A stretch of DNA of 64,000 nt from Aliirhizobium wenxiniae (GCF_019511445.1 NZ_JAEUAN010000006.1:124001-188000); one strand, 5' to 3'; counted from the first letter of the stretch, positions 1 to 8,998 are shown. Translations and numbers: made by a program. Notes: generated from the sequence alone by a model not told the origin.

Positions 1-631
1 CAGCGGAAACCACGCACTCCCCTGGGCACGCGATCTGATCGACGCCAGTCGCGGCCATTTTGCCATCGTCACGAACGACGCCGAGCACACCGCGTCTGAA
101 ATCGCCATCCTCATGGGAGGCTTCGGGTTCATCGTTGCCGAGGAACGGATCGTCACCGCGGGGATGGCGGCGATCCGTCTGGCGGCGGAGGAAATGCCGG
201 GGGCAAAGCTCTTCATCGCGGCAAGCGCGTCGCTTCAGGCATATGCGCGAACCCTGGGTCTCAATCTCTGTCAGGAACGGCCGGATGTCGTCCTCATCGG
301 TCGAGACCGAAAGTTCTCCTATGACACGATCCGGTCGGCGGCCAATTTCGTACTGGCCGGAGCGAAACTCGTAATCTGTAATCCTGACCTCACCCATCCC
401 GGCCGGGAAGGAAGCATCGTTCCGGAGACCGGAGCGCTTGCGGCATCCATTCTGGCCTGTACGGGACCTGTGCCGCACCAAATTGTCGGAAAGCCGGAAC
501 CCGGCATATTCCTCGCCGGAATGAAATTGCTCGGCACCTCTCCCGATCGCACGCTGATGGTCGGAGACAACCCGGAAACGGATGGCAAGGGGGCCATTAG
601 CGTTGGGATGAACTTCCTAAAGGTCGGTTGA
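1..631 (+). CDS. HAD-superfamily hydrolase, NagD-like (5' end cut by window)
   Basis: The open frame runs in from before the window, so the N-terminus with the first catalytic Asp motif is missing. What remains has the class IIA HAD signatures: a motif II VTND, a lysine motif III in the context GKPEPGIF, and motif IV GDNPETD near the C-terminus. This is the layout of NagD/PNPase-type sugar or nucleotide phosphatases, where an Asp nucleophile removes phosphate from small molecules in the cytoplasm. The substrate cannot be told. An internal ATG at 113 would lose motif II and is not the true start. Confidence 0.75.
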   Translation, partial: SGNHALPWARDLIDASRGHFAIVTNDAEHTASEIAILMGGFGFIVAEERIVTAGMAAIRLAAEEMPGAKLFIAASASLQAYARTLGLNLCQERPDVVLIGRDRKFSYDTIRSAANFVLAGAKLVICNPDLTHPGREGSIVPETGALAASILACTGPVPHQIVGKPEPGIFLAGMKLLGTSPDRTLMVGDNPETDGKGAISVGMNFLKVG

Positions 632-1143
632 TACCGACTGGATGATTGTTACGGTTGCTTTTTTGTCCGTAATCTCACATCCCCTTATTAAGGTGGCAAA
701 CCCGGCTAGCCTATGGATTGTGAACCATCTTCAAGAGGGATGCGCGCGAAACAGCCGCTCATGAACTCGGCCGCTATTGGCAGGAATAATCCGACAAACT
801 CGCAGTGATGGCTACGCTGCGACAATCAAGAACTTCCAAACAGAACGCATATCCGTGTCCGTCCTCATCCCGATGAAGCCGGTCGCCTAGCGTGGGGCGT
901 TGCAAACCGTGCGCACACTCAAGAGCTTAGAAGCAGACCGCGGCTGCCTCAAGCAGTTTGAATCATCCCTCTACTCTTAAGTAGATCGATCAGCTCTAGC
1001 GACCTTAGCAAGCGCTTGAGCAGAAATTAACCTGCCTCCTTCCCCTCGCCTGCAATGTTCTCGCAATGTCGGGAGCTGATTTCTTGCCCTCCGGTTTCCA
1101 ACCGAAATGAAAACTGCGCCACAGTTGGCGCTGGGAGAATGAG
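632..1143. other. Gap of about 510 bases without a supported gene
   Basis: No convincing coding region is seen on either strand. A short frame ending around 890 has rhizobial-like codon use but no start or recognisable family, so it may be the tail of a lost gene. Nothing else is assigned here. Confidence 0.5.
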
Positions 1144-1452
1144 ATGCAGGCTAAGCGGAAGTTACTCGGTCGCCCCATCGTGGCCGTTTCACTGGTCCTT
1201 GCGTTAATGCTTCCGGGCATAGCGCAAGCGGGAAAGAAGGAGCGCGCTATCGCGCTCGGCATAGGCATGCTCGGCGGAGCACTGGCCTCCAACGGCGACC
1301 CACGTGCTGTGATTGGAGGAGCGGTTGCGGGAGGCTTGATTGGAAGCGCAACGCAACGCGATCGTCGTGAATGGCGTGACGACCGTAGATCTTGGCGTGA
1401 CGACAGACGCTGGCGAAATGATCACCGCCGACATGGCCGTGAATGGCGCTGA
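1144..1452 (+). CDS. Small secreted glycine-zipper protein
   Basis: The 102-residue product begins with a clear signal peptide (basic start, hydrophobic run to about residue 28, AQA cleavage site). A Gly/Ala-rich segment follows (about 38-70, GIGMLGGALA and AVAGGLIGS), typical of glycine-zipper envelope proteins. The C-terminal 30 residues are almost all Arg, Asp and Trp repeats of the RREWRDDRR type. It is probably periplasmic or outer-membrane associated; the function is unknown. The EF-hand gene starts 17 bases downstream, so the two are probably co-transcribed. Confidence 0.65.
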   Translation: MQAKRKLLGRPIVAVSLVLALMLPGIAQAGKKERAIALGIGMLGGALASNGDPRAVIGGAVAGGLIGSATQRDRREWRDDRRSWRDDRRWRNDHRRHGREWR

Positions 1453-1469
1453 TGAAAGGAATGACCGAA

Positions 1470-1850
1470 ATGAAAACGATACTTGTCGCTGCAGCGATCG
1501 TGATGGGAGCTTTGATCGCGCTTCCCGTAATCGCACAAGAGCAAAAAGCCGCCGATCAGCAAATGATCGACAAGGCTTTTGACGGCATAGACACGAACCA
1601 AAATGGCTCCATCGATCGCGCCGAGTTGGGTGTCTACCTCCAAGCCATCGTCGATAAGCAGAGGGCTGACTTCGACGCCGCTTTCGCCGAAATGGATACC
1701 AGCAAGGACGGAAAGATCGACAAGGAAGAGGCAAAGGCAAACTCCATCATCGCAACATATTTCGACCCTCTGGACACGGACAAGGACGGTTTTCTGTCGA
1801 AGGTAGAAATGGACGCAGCAATGGAAGCCGCGGCGAAAATGAAAAACTGA
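1470..1850 (+). CDS. Periplasmic EF-hand calcium-binding protein
   Basis: The start at ATG 1470 is chosen because AAAGGA lies about 9 bases upstream and a signal peptide follows at once (MKTILVAAAI...VIAQ). The mature part of about 100 residues contains three EF-hand loops: DTNQNGSIDRAE, DTSKDGKIDKEE and DTDKDGFLSKVE. All have acidic ligands at positions 1, 3 or 5 and Glu at position 12, so calcium binding is likely. Upstream ATGs at 1443 and 1461 are possible but would spoil the signal peptide start. The role in the envelope is unknown. Confidence 0.8.
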   Translation: MKTILVAAAIVMGALIALPVIAQEQKAADQQMIDKAFDGIDTNQNGSIDRAELGVYLQAIVDKQRADFDAAFAEMDTSKDGKIDKEEAKANSIIATYFDPLDTDKDGFLSKVEMDAAMEAAAKMKN

Positions 1851-1886
1851 CCTTCGTCAGTATGACTGGCAGATTTCCCTGCATGG

Positions 1887-1927
1887 CCTGTCGCAAGGCG
1901 GTTCTCCAGTCCCGCGCTTGCGACAGG
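1887..1927 (+). terminator. Hairpin downstream of the EF-hand gene
   Basis: A perfect 11-base inverted repeat (CCTGTCGCAAG at 1887-1897 and CTTGCGACAGG at 1917-1927) with a 19-base loop lies 37 bases after the stop. There is no T-run, so it may be a weak terminator or an mRNA 3'-end stabiliser. Confidence 0.45.
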
Positions 1928-2096
1928 CGGCACTTGGTCGAGTTCCAGCAGGCTGCCTCGCCCTGACCTGCACAAGGCAAACGGTAATTTTCGAGATGAT
2001 CCGGGAAGCGCAATGTTGCTGCAATGTAACCGAAGACATGTCTCTCTCGCTCTGATCAACAACCGAGCGGATACTAAATAACATACGAGGATACCT

Positions 2097-2348
2097 ATGA
2101 AAAAACTCATTCTGGCGACTGTCGCCGTCGTAATGCTTGCATCCTGCTCCAAGACCGAAAAGGCAGCCGTGATTGGCGCCGCGTCCGGTGCCGTTATCGG
2201 TGGAGTGGTCACAGGCGATGTGCGCGGAGCTGCAATCGGTGCTGCCGCAGGCGGCGCGACCGGCGCATTGGTTGGAAGGGCGAGCGAGCCAGGAAAGTGC
2301 CTCTATCGTGACCGCTTCGGCCGCCGATACGAGGCTCGCTGCCGCTAA
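2097..2348 (+). CDS. Small lipoprotein with glycine zipper
   Basis: The 83-residue protein has a lipobox (LASC, Cys at about residue 17) after a short hydrophobic signal, so it is probably lipid-anchored. Residues 24-60 form an alternating Gly/Ala region (AVIGAASGAVIGG, AAIGAAAGGATGALVG) as in Rick_17kDa/YMGG-like glycine-zipper outer-membrane lipoproteins. The tail has two Cys (KCLYRD and EARCR). It resembles the gene at 1144 in design but not in detail. Probably envelope structure or stress; no specific role can be assigned. Confidence 0.7.
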   Translation: MKKLILATVAVVMLASCSKTEKAAVIGAASGAVIGGVVTGDVRGAAIGAAAGGATGALVGRASEPGKCLYRDRFGRRYEARCR

Positions 2349-2358
2349 TCTCCTCTGA

Positions 2359-2399
2359 GGCCAGCACGCCGCAAAACGAACCCGCGCCGTGTGCTGGCC
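2359..2399 (+). terminator. Hairpin after the lipoprotein gene
   Basis: Perfect 9-base inverted repeat GGCCAGCAC (2359-2367) / GTGCTGGCC (2391-2399) located 10 bases after the stop. The loop is long (23 bases) and there is no T-tract, so termination strength is doubtful. Confidence 0.4.
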
Positions 2400-2619
2400 G
2401 ACCTGGAAGAGAAAATACCATTCCACTCCCCTACGTTTTATAGGCAAAGGCTTTAAAGCGGGCGGGAGTCCCTTCCCTGCTCGCTTGGCCATCAGAAGTA
2501 GAAGCGTTTCTTCAGCAAGTTCCCCATTGCTCCAAAGCATCGCCGCCTTGCGAGAACCCGCCACCTTGCCACAAGCGGTTGAAATCAAGATACTCTAAGA
2601 ACAGTAGATCGGGTTACAG

Positions 2620-3189
2620 TCACTCGGACAATTTATCGATCAGCCCCGCAATTTCTTCTCGTCGAATGAGATCAGGACTGGTGGTATTGTGGATAGTCAC
2701 ACCTTCGATCATCGCATCAAGCGCTCTCGCCTGCGGCGGTGTGAAATGCAGCTCAAGCGCCGTTCGGCTTGCAGCCATCCAGCCCAGCATGATGGGTTTC
2801 AGCGCCGGACGCCGGGAAGCATAGGCGTATAGCTCATAGCTCAGCATCATCTCATTTTGCTTTCGCTCGGATATCTCCGAGAGAAAGCTGACAATGGCAG
2901 ATCGTGCTTCCTGCTTGTCCCGTGCTTCGCTCAACACTTTGGTAAAGCGCCCCGACACTTGCTCCGCAAGGCGCTCGAAGGCTGCACCGATAATGTCATC
3001 AAGTCCTTTGAAGTAGTAGGTCAGCGATCCCAGCGGCACGCCGGCCACCTCGGCGATGCGACGATGGCTGGTATCAGCGACGCCCAGTTTCGCGATGGTT
3101 ACGAGGGTCGCCTCGATTATCCGATCCCGGCGTTCCGGGTCATTCGGTGGACGACTGCCACGCTTGTTTGCTTCCACGTCCCGCCCCAT
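2620..3189 (-). CDS. TetR-family transcriptional repressor
   Basis: The start at 3189 (MGRDVEANKRG) gives 189 residues, normal for TetR. An upstream in-frame ATG at 3243 would place the operator inside the coding region and is less likely. The N-terminal helix-turn-helix is clear: RDRIIEATLVTIAKLGV, then HRRIAEVAGVPLGSLTYYFK with the classic Y-Y-F recognition-helix end. The C-terminal ligand domain is only broadly conserved. It is transcribed away from the MFS gene and shares the 3209-3222 palindrome with it, so it probably represses both directions until an unknown ligand binds. Confidence 0.85.
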   Translation of the reverse strand: MGRDVEANKRGSRPPNDPERRDRIIEATLVTIAKLGVADTSHRRIAEVAGVPLGSLTYYFKGLDDIIGAAFERLAEQVSGRFTKVLSEARDKQEARSAIVSFLSEISERKQNEMMLSYELYAYASRRPALKPIMLGWMAASRTALELHFTPPQARALDAMIEGVTIHNTTSPDLIRREEIAGLIDKLSE

Positions 3190-3208
3190 CGCTTCATTGT
3201 TGACTTTG

Positions 3209-3222
3209 TGTACGATCGTACA
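3209..3222. promoter_or_regulatory. Perfect palindrome, likely TetR operator
   Basis: TGTACGATCGTACA is a perfect 14-base palindrome in the intergenic region, 20 bases upstream of the TetR start and 36 bases upstream of the MFS start. Its position and symmetry fit a shared operator for the divergent pair; binding is inferred. Confidence 0.65.
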
Positions 3223-3257
3223 TATATCGCCGCAAATTGCCATATCGAAAGTCCGCT

Positions 3258-4442
3258 ATGTCCACAATTTCCCAGAGGCGTTTCTCATTGTTCGTGTTTT
3301 TCTTCATACCGGGCGTCGCAATGGCATCCTGGGTGACGCGCACGCCCGCTATTCGGGATCGCATCGGAGCCTCGATAGTGGAAATGGGCTTCGTTCTTCT
3401 CGGCCTGTCGATCGGCTCCATGGCCGGTATTCTGCTGTCCGGCTTGCTTGTGAGCCGGATGGGGACGAAGGCCGTTGCCCATATCGGCACGTGGCTGGTG
3501 GCTGCGGGCATCGCTACGATCGCCGCCGGCACCTGGGGCGGCGAAGCCATCATCGTTGCCCTCGGCCTCGGCCTGTTCGGACTAGGCATGGGCCTTGCGG
3601 AGATCGCAATCAACATCGATGGGGCTCTGGTCGAGAAGCAATCCGGCAGGCCGCTCATGCATGCCCTCCACGGATGTTTCAGTCTCGGGACGGTCTGCGG
3701 CGCGGTCGTTGGGCTGATAGCGAATGCAGTCGCACTGCCCGTGGAATGGCACCTTGCCGTCGTCGCAGTCCTGATCGCACCGGCGATCCTCCATTTTATC
3801 CGCCACATCCCCGCGGGTGAGGCGAGAGAGACGCATGAGACCGTTGATCTTCAATCGACAGATGACAATGCATTCTGGTGCGATCCCCGACTGCTCGCGA
3901 TTGCCGTCATTGTTCTGGCCATGGCGCTTGCGGAAGGAGCTGCCAATGATTGGCTGCCGATCCTGATGGTGGATGAACACGGTTTTTCCCCGACAACAGG
4001 ATCGCTTGTGTTTCTGTTCTTCGCGTCGGCCATGACTGTTGGCCGCTTCACCGGTGGCTTTGCCCTCGAACGCTTTGGAAGAGCCGCAGTGATCCGGACC
4101 AGCGCTTTTCTGGGAGCAATCGGCCTCGGTCTAGTGATCTTCTCACATCATCCTGTGCTTGCTGGATTGTCGGTTTTCCTTTGGGGCATTGGCGCCTCCC
4201 TTGGCTTCCCGGTCGCGATCTCAGCGGCAGGTGATTCCGGTGCAAATTCGACAGGGAGGGTGAAGATCGTGACCATTGGAGGCTACATCGCTTTCCTTGT
4301 CGGGCCGCCGCTGCTCGGGGTGATCGGAGAGAGCTACGGCCTTCGTAATGCTATGCTGGTCGTGCTCGGGCTGGTCATCGCCGCCACCGTCGTTGCTCCG
4401 GCCGTGAAATCACGCCCGCCCGCCGTCAGTCGGAATCGATAA
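3258..4442 (+). CDS. MFS transporter, YbjJ-like
   Basis: From ATG 3258 (MSTISQ) the protein has 394 residues and about 12 hydrophobic segments, a standard major facilitator. The start of TM1 (FFIPGVAMASWVTRTPAIRDRIG) and the loop after TM2 (LVSRMGTK) match the YbjJ-like subgroup of MFS proteins; the substrate in that subgroup is poorly known. A central hydrophilic loop (about 190-215) separates the two six-helix halves. The gene heads a likely three-gene operon with a DUF1349 protein and a sugar-type O-acetyltransferase, which hints at handling of a sugar or sugar-like compound. The upstream ATG at 3237 is possible. Confidence 0.8.
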   Translation: MSTISQRRFSLFVFFFIPGVAMASWVTRTPAIRDRIGASIVEMGFVLLGLSIGSMAGILLSGLLVSRMGTKAVAHIGTWLVAAGIATIAAGTWGGEAIIVALGLGLFGLGMGLAEIAINIDGALVEKQSGRPLMHALHGCFSLGTVCGAVVGLIANAVALPVEWHLAVVAVLIAPAILHFIRHIPAGEARETHETVDLQSTDDNAFWCDPRLLAIAVIVLAMALAEGAANDWLPILMVDEHGFSPTTGSLVFLFFASAMTVGRFTGGFALERFGRAAVIRTSAFLGAIGLGLVIFSHHPVLAGLSVFLWGIGASLGFPVAISAAGDSGANSTGRVKIVTIGGYIAFLVGPPLLGVIGESYGLRNAMLVVLGLVIAATVVAPAVKSRPPAVSRNR

Positions 4443-4452
4443 GGAGCCGCGC

Positions 4453-5034
4453 ATGCAAACTCTCAGAAGTGGTCGCTGGCACAACCAGCCGCATACTTTC
4501 GCCATCGAGGGTGACGAACTCCTGGTGACGACTGACCCGAACACCGACTTCTGGCGCCAGACCTATTATGGCTTTATCCGCGATAGTGGTCACTTTTATG
4601 CCTTCGAGACGGGGGATGGGTTTACCGCGCAAGTCCGGGTCCAGGCCCAGTTTGACCACCTCTACGACCAAGCGGGCCTCATGGTCAGGATCGACGATCG
4701 TCGCTGGGTCAAAACCGGGATCGAGTTCTCGGACGGGTACGGACTGCTTGGTAGCGTCCTGACCAATGAGACCTCGGATTGGGCAACGGGACAATACACC
4801 GGCAACCCGTCAGACTTCTGGATGCGTGTGACTGTCCAGGACGGCGTGTTGCGGATCCAGGCATCCGGCGACGGCAAGACATGGCCATTGGTACGCCTCT
4901 GCCCGTTTCCAAAAGTTTCCAAGTATTTCGTTGGTCCCATGTGCTGCACGCCGGAACGGTCGGGCCTGGACGTGCGATTCTCTGAATGGCAGCTCGGTCC
5001 GGCAATAGGAAAAGACCTCCACGACCTCACGTGA
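4453..5034 (+). CDS. DUF1349 domain protein
   Basis: The 193-residue protein starts 10 bases after the MFS stop, with GGAG (in AAGGAGCCGCGC) ahead of the ATG. The whole length fits DUF1349, a concanavalin-like beta-sandwich: conserved TDFWRQTYYGF, YDQAGLMVRID, WVKTGIEF and SDFWMRV blocks are visible. Proteins of this family look like carbohydrate-binding or glycosidase-like folds, but the biochemical role is not established. There is no signal peptide, so it is probably cytoplasmic. Its place between the exporter and the acetyltransferase suggests a shared sugar-like substrate (inference). Confidence 0.8.
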   Translation: MQTLRSGRWHNQPHTFAIEGDELLVTTDPNTDFWRQTYYGFIRDSGHFYAFETGDGFTAQVRVQAQFDHLYDQAGLMVRIDDRRWVKTGIEFSDGYGLLGSVLTNETSDWATGQYTGNPSDFWMRVTVQDGVLRIQASGDGKTWPLVRLCPFPKVSKYFVGPMCCTPERSGLDVRFSEWQLGPAIGKDLHDLT

Positions 5035-5074
5035 CACCCGCGGCGCCCCTGCCGCCAAAATGAAAGGAAGTTTT

Positions 5075-5662
5075 ATGAAGGAAATGGAAAAGGCGGCCGC
5101 TGGCCTGCTCTACGACGCGAACTACGATCAGGAAGTCCTTGCCCAGCGCGACACCGCCAAGAATGCCCTGTTTGAATTCAATCATACACCGCCGAGCCAA
5201 GGCGAAAAGCGTCGAAAGATTCTCCGTTCGCTGATCGGCAAGACGGGCGAGAATTTTGTTATCGAGGCGCCGTTCCACTGTGACTACGGCTTCAACATTT
5301 CTCTTGGAGAGAATTTTTACGCCAACGTGAACCTTGTCATTCTGGACTGCACGAAGGTGACGATCGGTGACAACGTGTTCATCGCGCCAAACGTCCATAT
5401 ATGCTGTGCCGGTCATCCCCTCGATGCCGAACGCCGTAACAAGGGGCTGGAGTATGCATATCCTGTCACGATCGAAGACAACGTCTGGATCGGCGCCGGC
5501 GCGCAAATTCTCCCAGGCGTGACTGTTGGCCAAGGCAGCGTCATCGCTGCTGGTGCTATCGTAAACAGAGATGTGCCGGCATTGACCCTCGTAGCGGGCA
5601 ATCCTGCACGCGTCATACGAAAGATCACCGATGCTGACGCCCTCAAGTATCGCGAAGCATAA
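5075..5662 (+). CDS. Sugar O-acetyltransferase, maltose/galactoside acetyltransferase family (NodL-like)
   Basis: The start at 5075 (MKEMEKAAAG) follows a strong GAAAGGAAG with 4-5 base spacing; the ATG at 5060 sits upstream of this site. The 195-residue product has the N-terminal Mac domain (LLYDANYDQEV, LFEFNHT) and a left-handed beta-helix of hexapeptide repeats, including NVFIAPNVHI and DNVWIGAGAQILPGVTVG, with the catalytic His expected in CCAGHPLD. The family transfers acetyl from acetyl-CoA to hydroxyl groups of sugars in the cytoplasm (LacA, Maa, NodL). The actual acceptor cannot be told from sequence. Confidence 0.88.
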   Translation: MKEMEKAAAGLLYDANYDQEVLAQRDTAKNALFEFNHTPPSQGEKRRKILRSLIGKTGENFVIEAPFHCDYGFNISLGENFYANVNLVILDCTKVTIGDNVFIAPNVHICCAGHPLDAERRNKGLEYAYPVTIEDNVWIGAGAQILPGVTVGQGSVIAAGAIVNRDVPALTLVAGNPARVIRKITDADALKYREA

Positions 5663-5685
5663 GCCGCGCAAATAGCCTGGATTTC

Positions 5686-5727
5686 CTTCAACAGCGGTAC
5701 ACACGATGCCCGCTGTTGAAGCAGTTT
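5686..5727 (+). terminator. Rho-independent terminator of the MFS-DUF1349-acetyltransferase operon
   Basis: A perfect 12-base stem (CTTCAACAGCGG at 5686-5697, CCGCTGTTGAAG at 5710-5721) with a 12-base loop is followed by CAGTTTT. It lies 24 bases after the acetyltransferase stop. Confidence 0.75.
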
Positions 5728-5763
5728 TGAGCTGAAATCTTCAAAGTCAGCCAATCGGAATGT

Positions 5764-6078
5764 CTAAGATATCCCGCCATTATCTGCCATGTCGGTATCC
5801 AGGTTGGAGTCGTCGCCACCATAGTCGTCGTGATCGCCTTCATCCACCAGCCCGAAACCAGAAGTAAATTCGCCTCATTCTCTCGCATCATCGCTTTCGT
5901 CGCTATTCCAATAATTCTGGAAGTGCTCGGCTTCGCTGCGTCTATATCCGAAAATGCTCAGCCCGCCGGGAGCATCGCGCTGGCCGTAGGTCGCTATATA
6001 GGCGTTGAAGAAGCGGTATTTGTCTGGCCCGTCTTCCGTCAGCAACCCACCTTCGACGTGGCTCGACACCAGCAACAT
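5764..6078 (-). pseudogene. Possible decayed small gene with an in-frame TGA
   Basis: On the minus strand a 67-codon frame (beginning MLLVSSHVEGG, containing KYRFFNAYIATYGQRD) ends at TGA 5875-5877. The same frame then stays open for 35 more codons with strongly coding-like, acidic composition (GFGLVDEGDHDDYGG) until TAG 5764-5766. This looks like one 105-codon gene interrupted by a stop. No family was recognised and no good ribosome binding site precedes the ATG, so it may be the fragment of a longer lost gene. Confidence 0.3.
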
Positions 6079-6182
6079 CGATCGATCCGCTGCGCCCTAC
6101 CTCGACACAAATCAATTTTGACAAAGCGCACGACCACGCGCTGATTGTTTCGGCTTGACTAAAACAGGCTCTACGTACAAAA

Positions 6183-6197
6183 TAGACATAATATCTA
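6183..6197. promoter_or_regulatory. Near-perfect palindrome before the IclR gene
   Basis: TAGACATAATATCTA is a 15-base palindrome with one mismatched pair, 12 bases before the IclR start and downstream of a possible -35 (TTGACT, 6155-6160). IclR proteins often bind short palindromes near their own promoter, so autoregulation is a reasonable inference. Confidence 0.45.
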
Positions 6198-6209
6198 CAG
6201 AGTAGACAA

Positions 6210-6980
6210 ATGAAAGAATCTGAACGCTACGTAACGGCAGTGCTTGCCGCCCTCAAAATCCTCGACGCGTTCGAAGGGACTGCGCCGTTGCGCTTCTCGG
6301 ATCTGATGAATCGCACAGGCTTGGGCCGAAGCCGCATCCTTCGCTACGTCGGTACGCTGGAGGCTGCCGGTTACCTGGTAATCAACCCGGGTCCGGGCAC
6401 GTTCGAGCTCGGCCCAAAGGCGTATCGACTCGGGCTGACGATGAAGCAGCAGTACGAAGGCATGGTCTCGTTGCTGCGGCCGCGTCTCGAAGAGCTGTCG
6501 GTTAATGCGGACGCTACGGCGTTCTTCTCCGTGGTACGCGGCAGACAACGACTCGTCATCGCGAAGAGCGAGCCACGGCACGGCGTTCGCTACGCGGTCG
6601 ACGAAGGTCAGATAAGACCTCTACACGTCGGCGCGACAGGTCGGGTCCTGCTTGCCTTTGGCTCTACGGAAAACCTCGATGCTGTCTTGAATCAGGAAAC
6701 ACTGGAAGCGCTGACAGACAAAACGCTGACCGATGCCGACCGGATACGCGCCGCGATCATGGAAATACGGGGTTCGGGTTTCGCATCCAGTGTCGGCGAA
6801 GCGACCGGAGAAGCCTTGGCTATGGCTGTGCCGGTCCTTGATTCAAACCGCCGCATGGTCGGTGCGCTGACACTCGCCGGCCCGATCGGCCATCTGCAAT
6901 CACGAGCGGATCTCTGCGAGGAGTTGTTGAAGCGGGAGAGTGAATATCTGTCGCCCCGTATCACCGCGGCGGGCGACTAG
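6210..6980 (+). CDS. IclR-family transcriptional regulator
   Basis: The 256-residue protein has the N-terminal winged helix (residues about 8-70: YVTAVLAALKILDAF, FSDLMNRTGLGRSRILRYVGTLEAAGYL) and the C-terminal IclR effector domain (about 80-250: RPLHVGATGRVLLAF, RGSGFASSVGEATGEALAMAVPV). The G-x-A-A/T-G-R motif and the following LAF are typical. It sits directly upstream of, and in the same direction as, the tricarboxylate transporter genes, so it most likely senses the transported carboxylate or a product and controls that operon. Confidence 0.9.
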   Translation: MKESERYVTAVLAALKILDAFEGTAPLRFSDLMNRTGLGRSRILRYVGTLEAAGYLVINPGPGTFELGPKAYRLGLTMKQQYEGMVSLLRPRLEELSVNADATAFFSVVRGRQRLVIAKSEPRHGVRYAVDEGQIRPLHVGATGRVLLAFGSTENLDAVLNQETLEALTDKTLTDADRIRAAIMEIRGSGFASSVGEATGEALAMAVPVLDSNRRMVGALTLAGPIGHLQSRADLCEELLKRESEYLSPRITAAGD

Positions 6981-7031
6981 ATGCGTGCCGAATAAGAAGA
7001 ACCGGTAAACGCCGGATGCATGGAGGAGACA

Positions 7032-7496
7032 ATGCATAACGTAATTCGCAATAGGGAGGTTCAGTCGGGAGCATTGCTGCTGCTCGTCGCCGGCTTCTTC
7101 CTGGTCACCGGCCGGAACTACGAGTTCGGCACATTCGACATGATGGGACCCGGGTTCGTTCCGCTGGCTCTCGCGTTTCTGCTGGCGATCCTCGGTCTGG
7201 TCCTTGTGGTGCTCGGGCTACGATCAGCCTCATCAAACGATCTAAATCCGTTCGCGACTTTCGCGTTAAAGCCGGCGCTTCTTGTTCTCGGCGCTATCGG
7301 GTTGTTCGGGCTGGCATTGCCAATCGTGGGCTACCCTGTGGCCTGCGCCGGCCTTGTCCTTATCGGTGGCTTAGCCGCGCCGGATCGGCGGCCGGTCGAG
7401 GTCGTGATATCTGCCCTCATCATCTCGATCGCCACCACCCTTGTCTTCATTCAGGTTCTCGGCTTGCCCATGCCGCTGCTCCCGGAGGGCTTCTGA
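7032..7496 (+). CDS. tctB: Tripartite tricarboxylate transporter, small membrane subunit TctB
   Basis: ATG 7032 is chosen because GGAGGAG lies 4-9 bases upstream; the ATG at 7020 precedes that site. The 154-residue product has four hydrophobic segments (around residues 10-28, 45-68, 80-105 and 118-145), with the conserved DMMGPGFVPL motif after the first helix, as in TctB (DUF1468). It forms the inner-membrane complex with TctA, fed by the periplasmic TctC protein. The stop overlaps the tctA start (TGATG), which shows translational coupling. Confidence 0.88.
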   Translation: MHNVIRNREVQSGALLLLVAGFFLVTGRNYEFGTFDMMGPGFVPLALAFLLAILGLVLVVLGLRSASSNDLNPFATFALKPALLVLGAIGLFGLALPIVGYPVACAGLVLIGGLAAPDRRPVEVVISALIISIATTLVFIQVLGLPMPLLPEGF

Positions 7497-8998
7497 TGGA
7501 TCTGCTCAACCATCTCGCTGTCGGCTTCGGCGTTGCCTTCAGCTTCGACAACATGCTCTACTGCTTGGTCGGAGCCGTCGTCGGCACGCTGATCGGCATC
7601 CTCCCCGGCCTTGGCCCCGTCGCCACCGTCGCCATGCTGCTGCCGATCACATACGCATTGGAGCCGACATCCGCGCTCATCATGTTGGCCGGCATCTACT
7701 ACGGAGCTCAGTACGGCGGCTCGACAACTGCGATTCTTGTCAACCTGCCCGGCGAGGCCTCGTCCGTCGTTACCTGTCTCGACGGCTACCAGATGGCTCG
7801 CAAGGGCCGGGCTGGTCAGGCATTGACGATCGCCGCCCTGGGATCTCTCTTTGCAGGATGCGTTGGCACGCTGCTGCTGGCAGCCGTTGCGCCCGCGCTC
7901 GCCTCCATCGCCGTCGGTTTCGGCGCCGCCGAATACTTCGCACTGATGCTGCTGGGGCTGGTCGCGGCCGTGGTGCTCGCGTCCGGGTCTCCAATCAAGG
8001 CTATTTCCATGGTGGTGTTCGGCCTGCTCCTCGGCACGATCGGCACTGACATCAACTCAGGCGCCGAACGCTACACCTTCGGCATTTTCGAACTATCGGA
8101 AGGCATCGACTTTGTCGTGGTCGCGATGGGTGTGTTCGGCATCACCGAGATCCTGCGCAACCTTGAGAAAAGTGACACGCGCGAACTCGTCACCAGCAAC
8201 ATCGACAGCCTCATGCTGACCAAGGACGATGTCCGTCGCTCGGCTCCTGCCGTGCTGCGTGGCACGGGACTGGGCGCCATCCTCGGTGTTCTTCCAGGTG
8301 GAGGCGCGCTCTTGTCGTCCTTCGCCGCCTACACGATTGAAAAGCGCCTCTCCAAGCACCCGAACGAGTTCGGCAAGGGTGCGATCGAAGGCGTGGCGGC
8401 GCCTGAAAGCGCCAACAACGCCGCAGCTCAGAGTTCGTTTGTGCCTATGCTGACGCTCGGCATCCCGGCCAACGCCACGACCGCGCTTCTGATGGGCGCC
8501 ATGATGATCCACAACATCCAGCCAGGCCCGCAGGTCATGAGCAGCAACCCGGAGCTGTTCTGGGGGCTGATCGCCTCGATGTGGATAGGCAACGTGCTGC
8601 TGGTTATCCTCAACCTGCCGATGATCGGCATATGGGTGAAGCTCCTCAAGGTTCCGTACCGGCTGCTCTACCCCGCAATCCTCGTGTTCATCACTGTTGG
8701 TGTGTTCTCGATTCAGAACTCGACCTTCGCGATCTATCTGATGATCGGCTTCGGACTGCTCGGCTACATTCTGAGCAAGCTCGATTTCGAGCCGGCTCCA
8801 CTGCTTCTCGGGTTCATCCTCGGGCCGATGCTGGAAGATAATTTCCGGCGCGCGCTCCTCGTATCGGCGGGAGACTTTTCCGCCTTCGTAACCAGGCCGG
8901 TCAGCGGCGGGCTCCTCGCCCTCACTGTCGGGCTCCTGGTCCTGCTCTTTTCATCCAAGTTCCGCCAGAAGCGCGAGAGCGCTTTCCAGGAAGAATAG
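7496..8998 (+). CDS. tctA: Tripartite tricarboxylate transporter, large membrane subunit TctA
   Basis: The 500-residue protein is full length for TctA, with about 12 membrane segments. Family motifs are visible: [21 protein letters not shown] near residues 35-55, [20 protein letters not shown] around 70-90, and [20 protein letters not shown] around 260-280. The two glycine-rich repeats are the hallmark of the DctM/TctA permease fold. It uses the membrane ion gradient to import a carboxylate delivered by TctC. The start overlaps the tctB stop by one base. Confidence 0.93.
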   Translation: MDLLNHLAVGFGVAFSFDNMLYCLVGAVVGTLIGILPGLGPVATVAMLLPITYALEPTSALIMLAGIYYGAQYGGSTTAILVNLPGEASSVVTCLDGYQMARKGRAGQALTIAALGSLFAGCVGTLLLAAVAPALASIAVGFGAAEYFALMLLGLVAAVVLASGSPIKAISMVVFGLLLGTIGTDINSGAERYTFGIFELSEGIDFVVVAMGVFGITEILRNLEKSDTRELVTSNIDSLMLTKDDVRRSAPAVLRGTGLGAILGVLPGGGALLSSFAAYTIEKRLSKHPNEFGKGAIEGVAAPESANNAAAQSSFVPMLTLGIPANATTALLMGAMMIHNIQPGPQVMSSNPELFWGLIASMWIGNVLLVILNLPMIGIWVKLLKVPYRLLYPAILVFITVGVFSIQNSTFAIYLMIGFGLLGYILSKLDFEPAPLLLGFILGPMLEDNFRRALLVSAGDFSAFVTRPVSGGLLALTVGLLVLLFSSKFRQKRESAFQEE

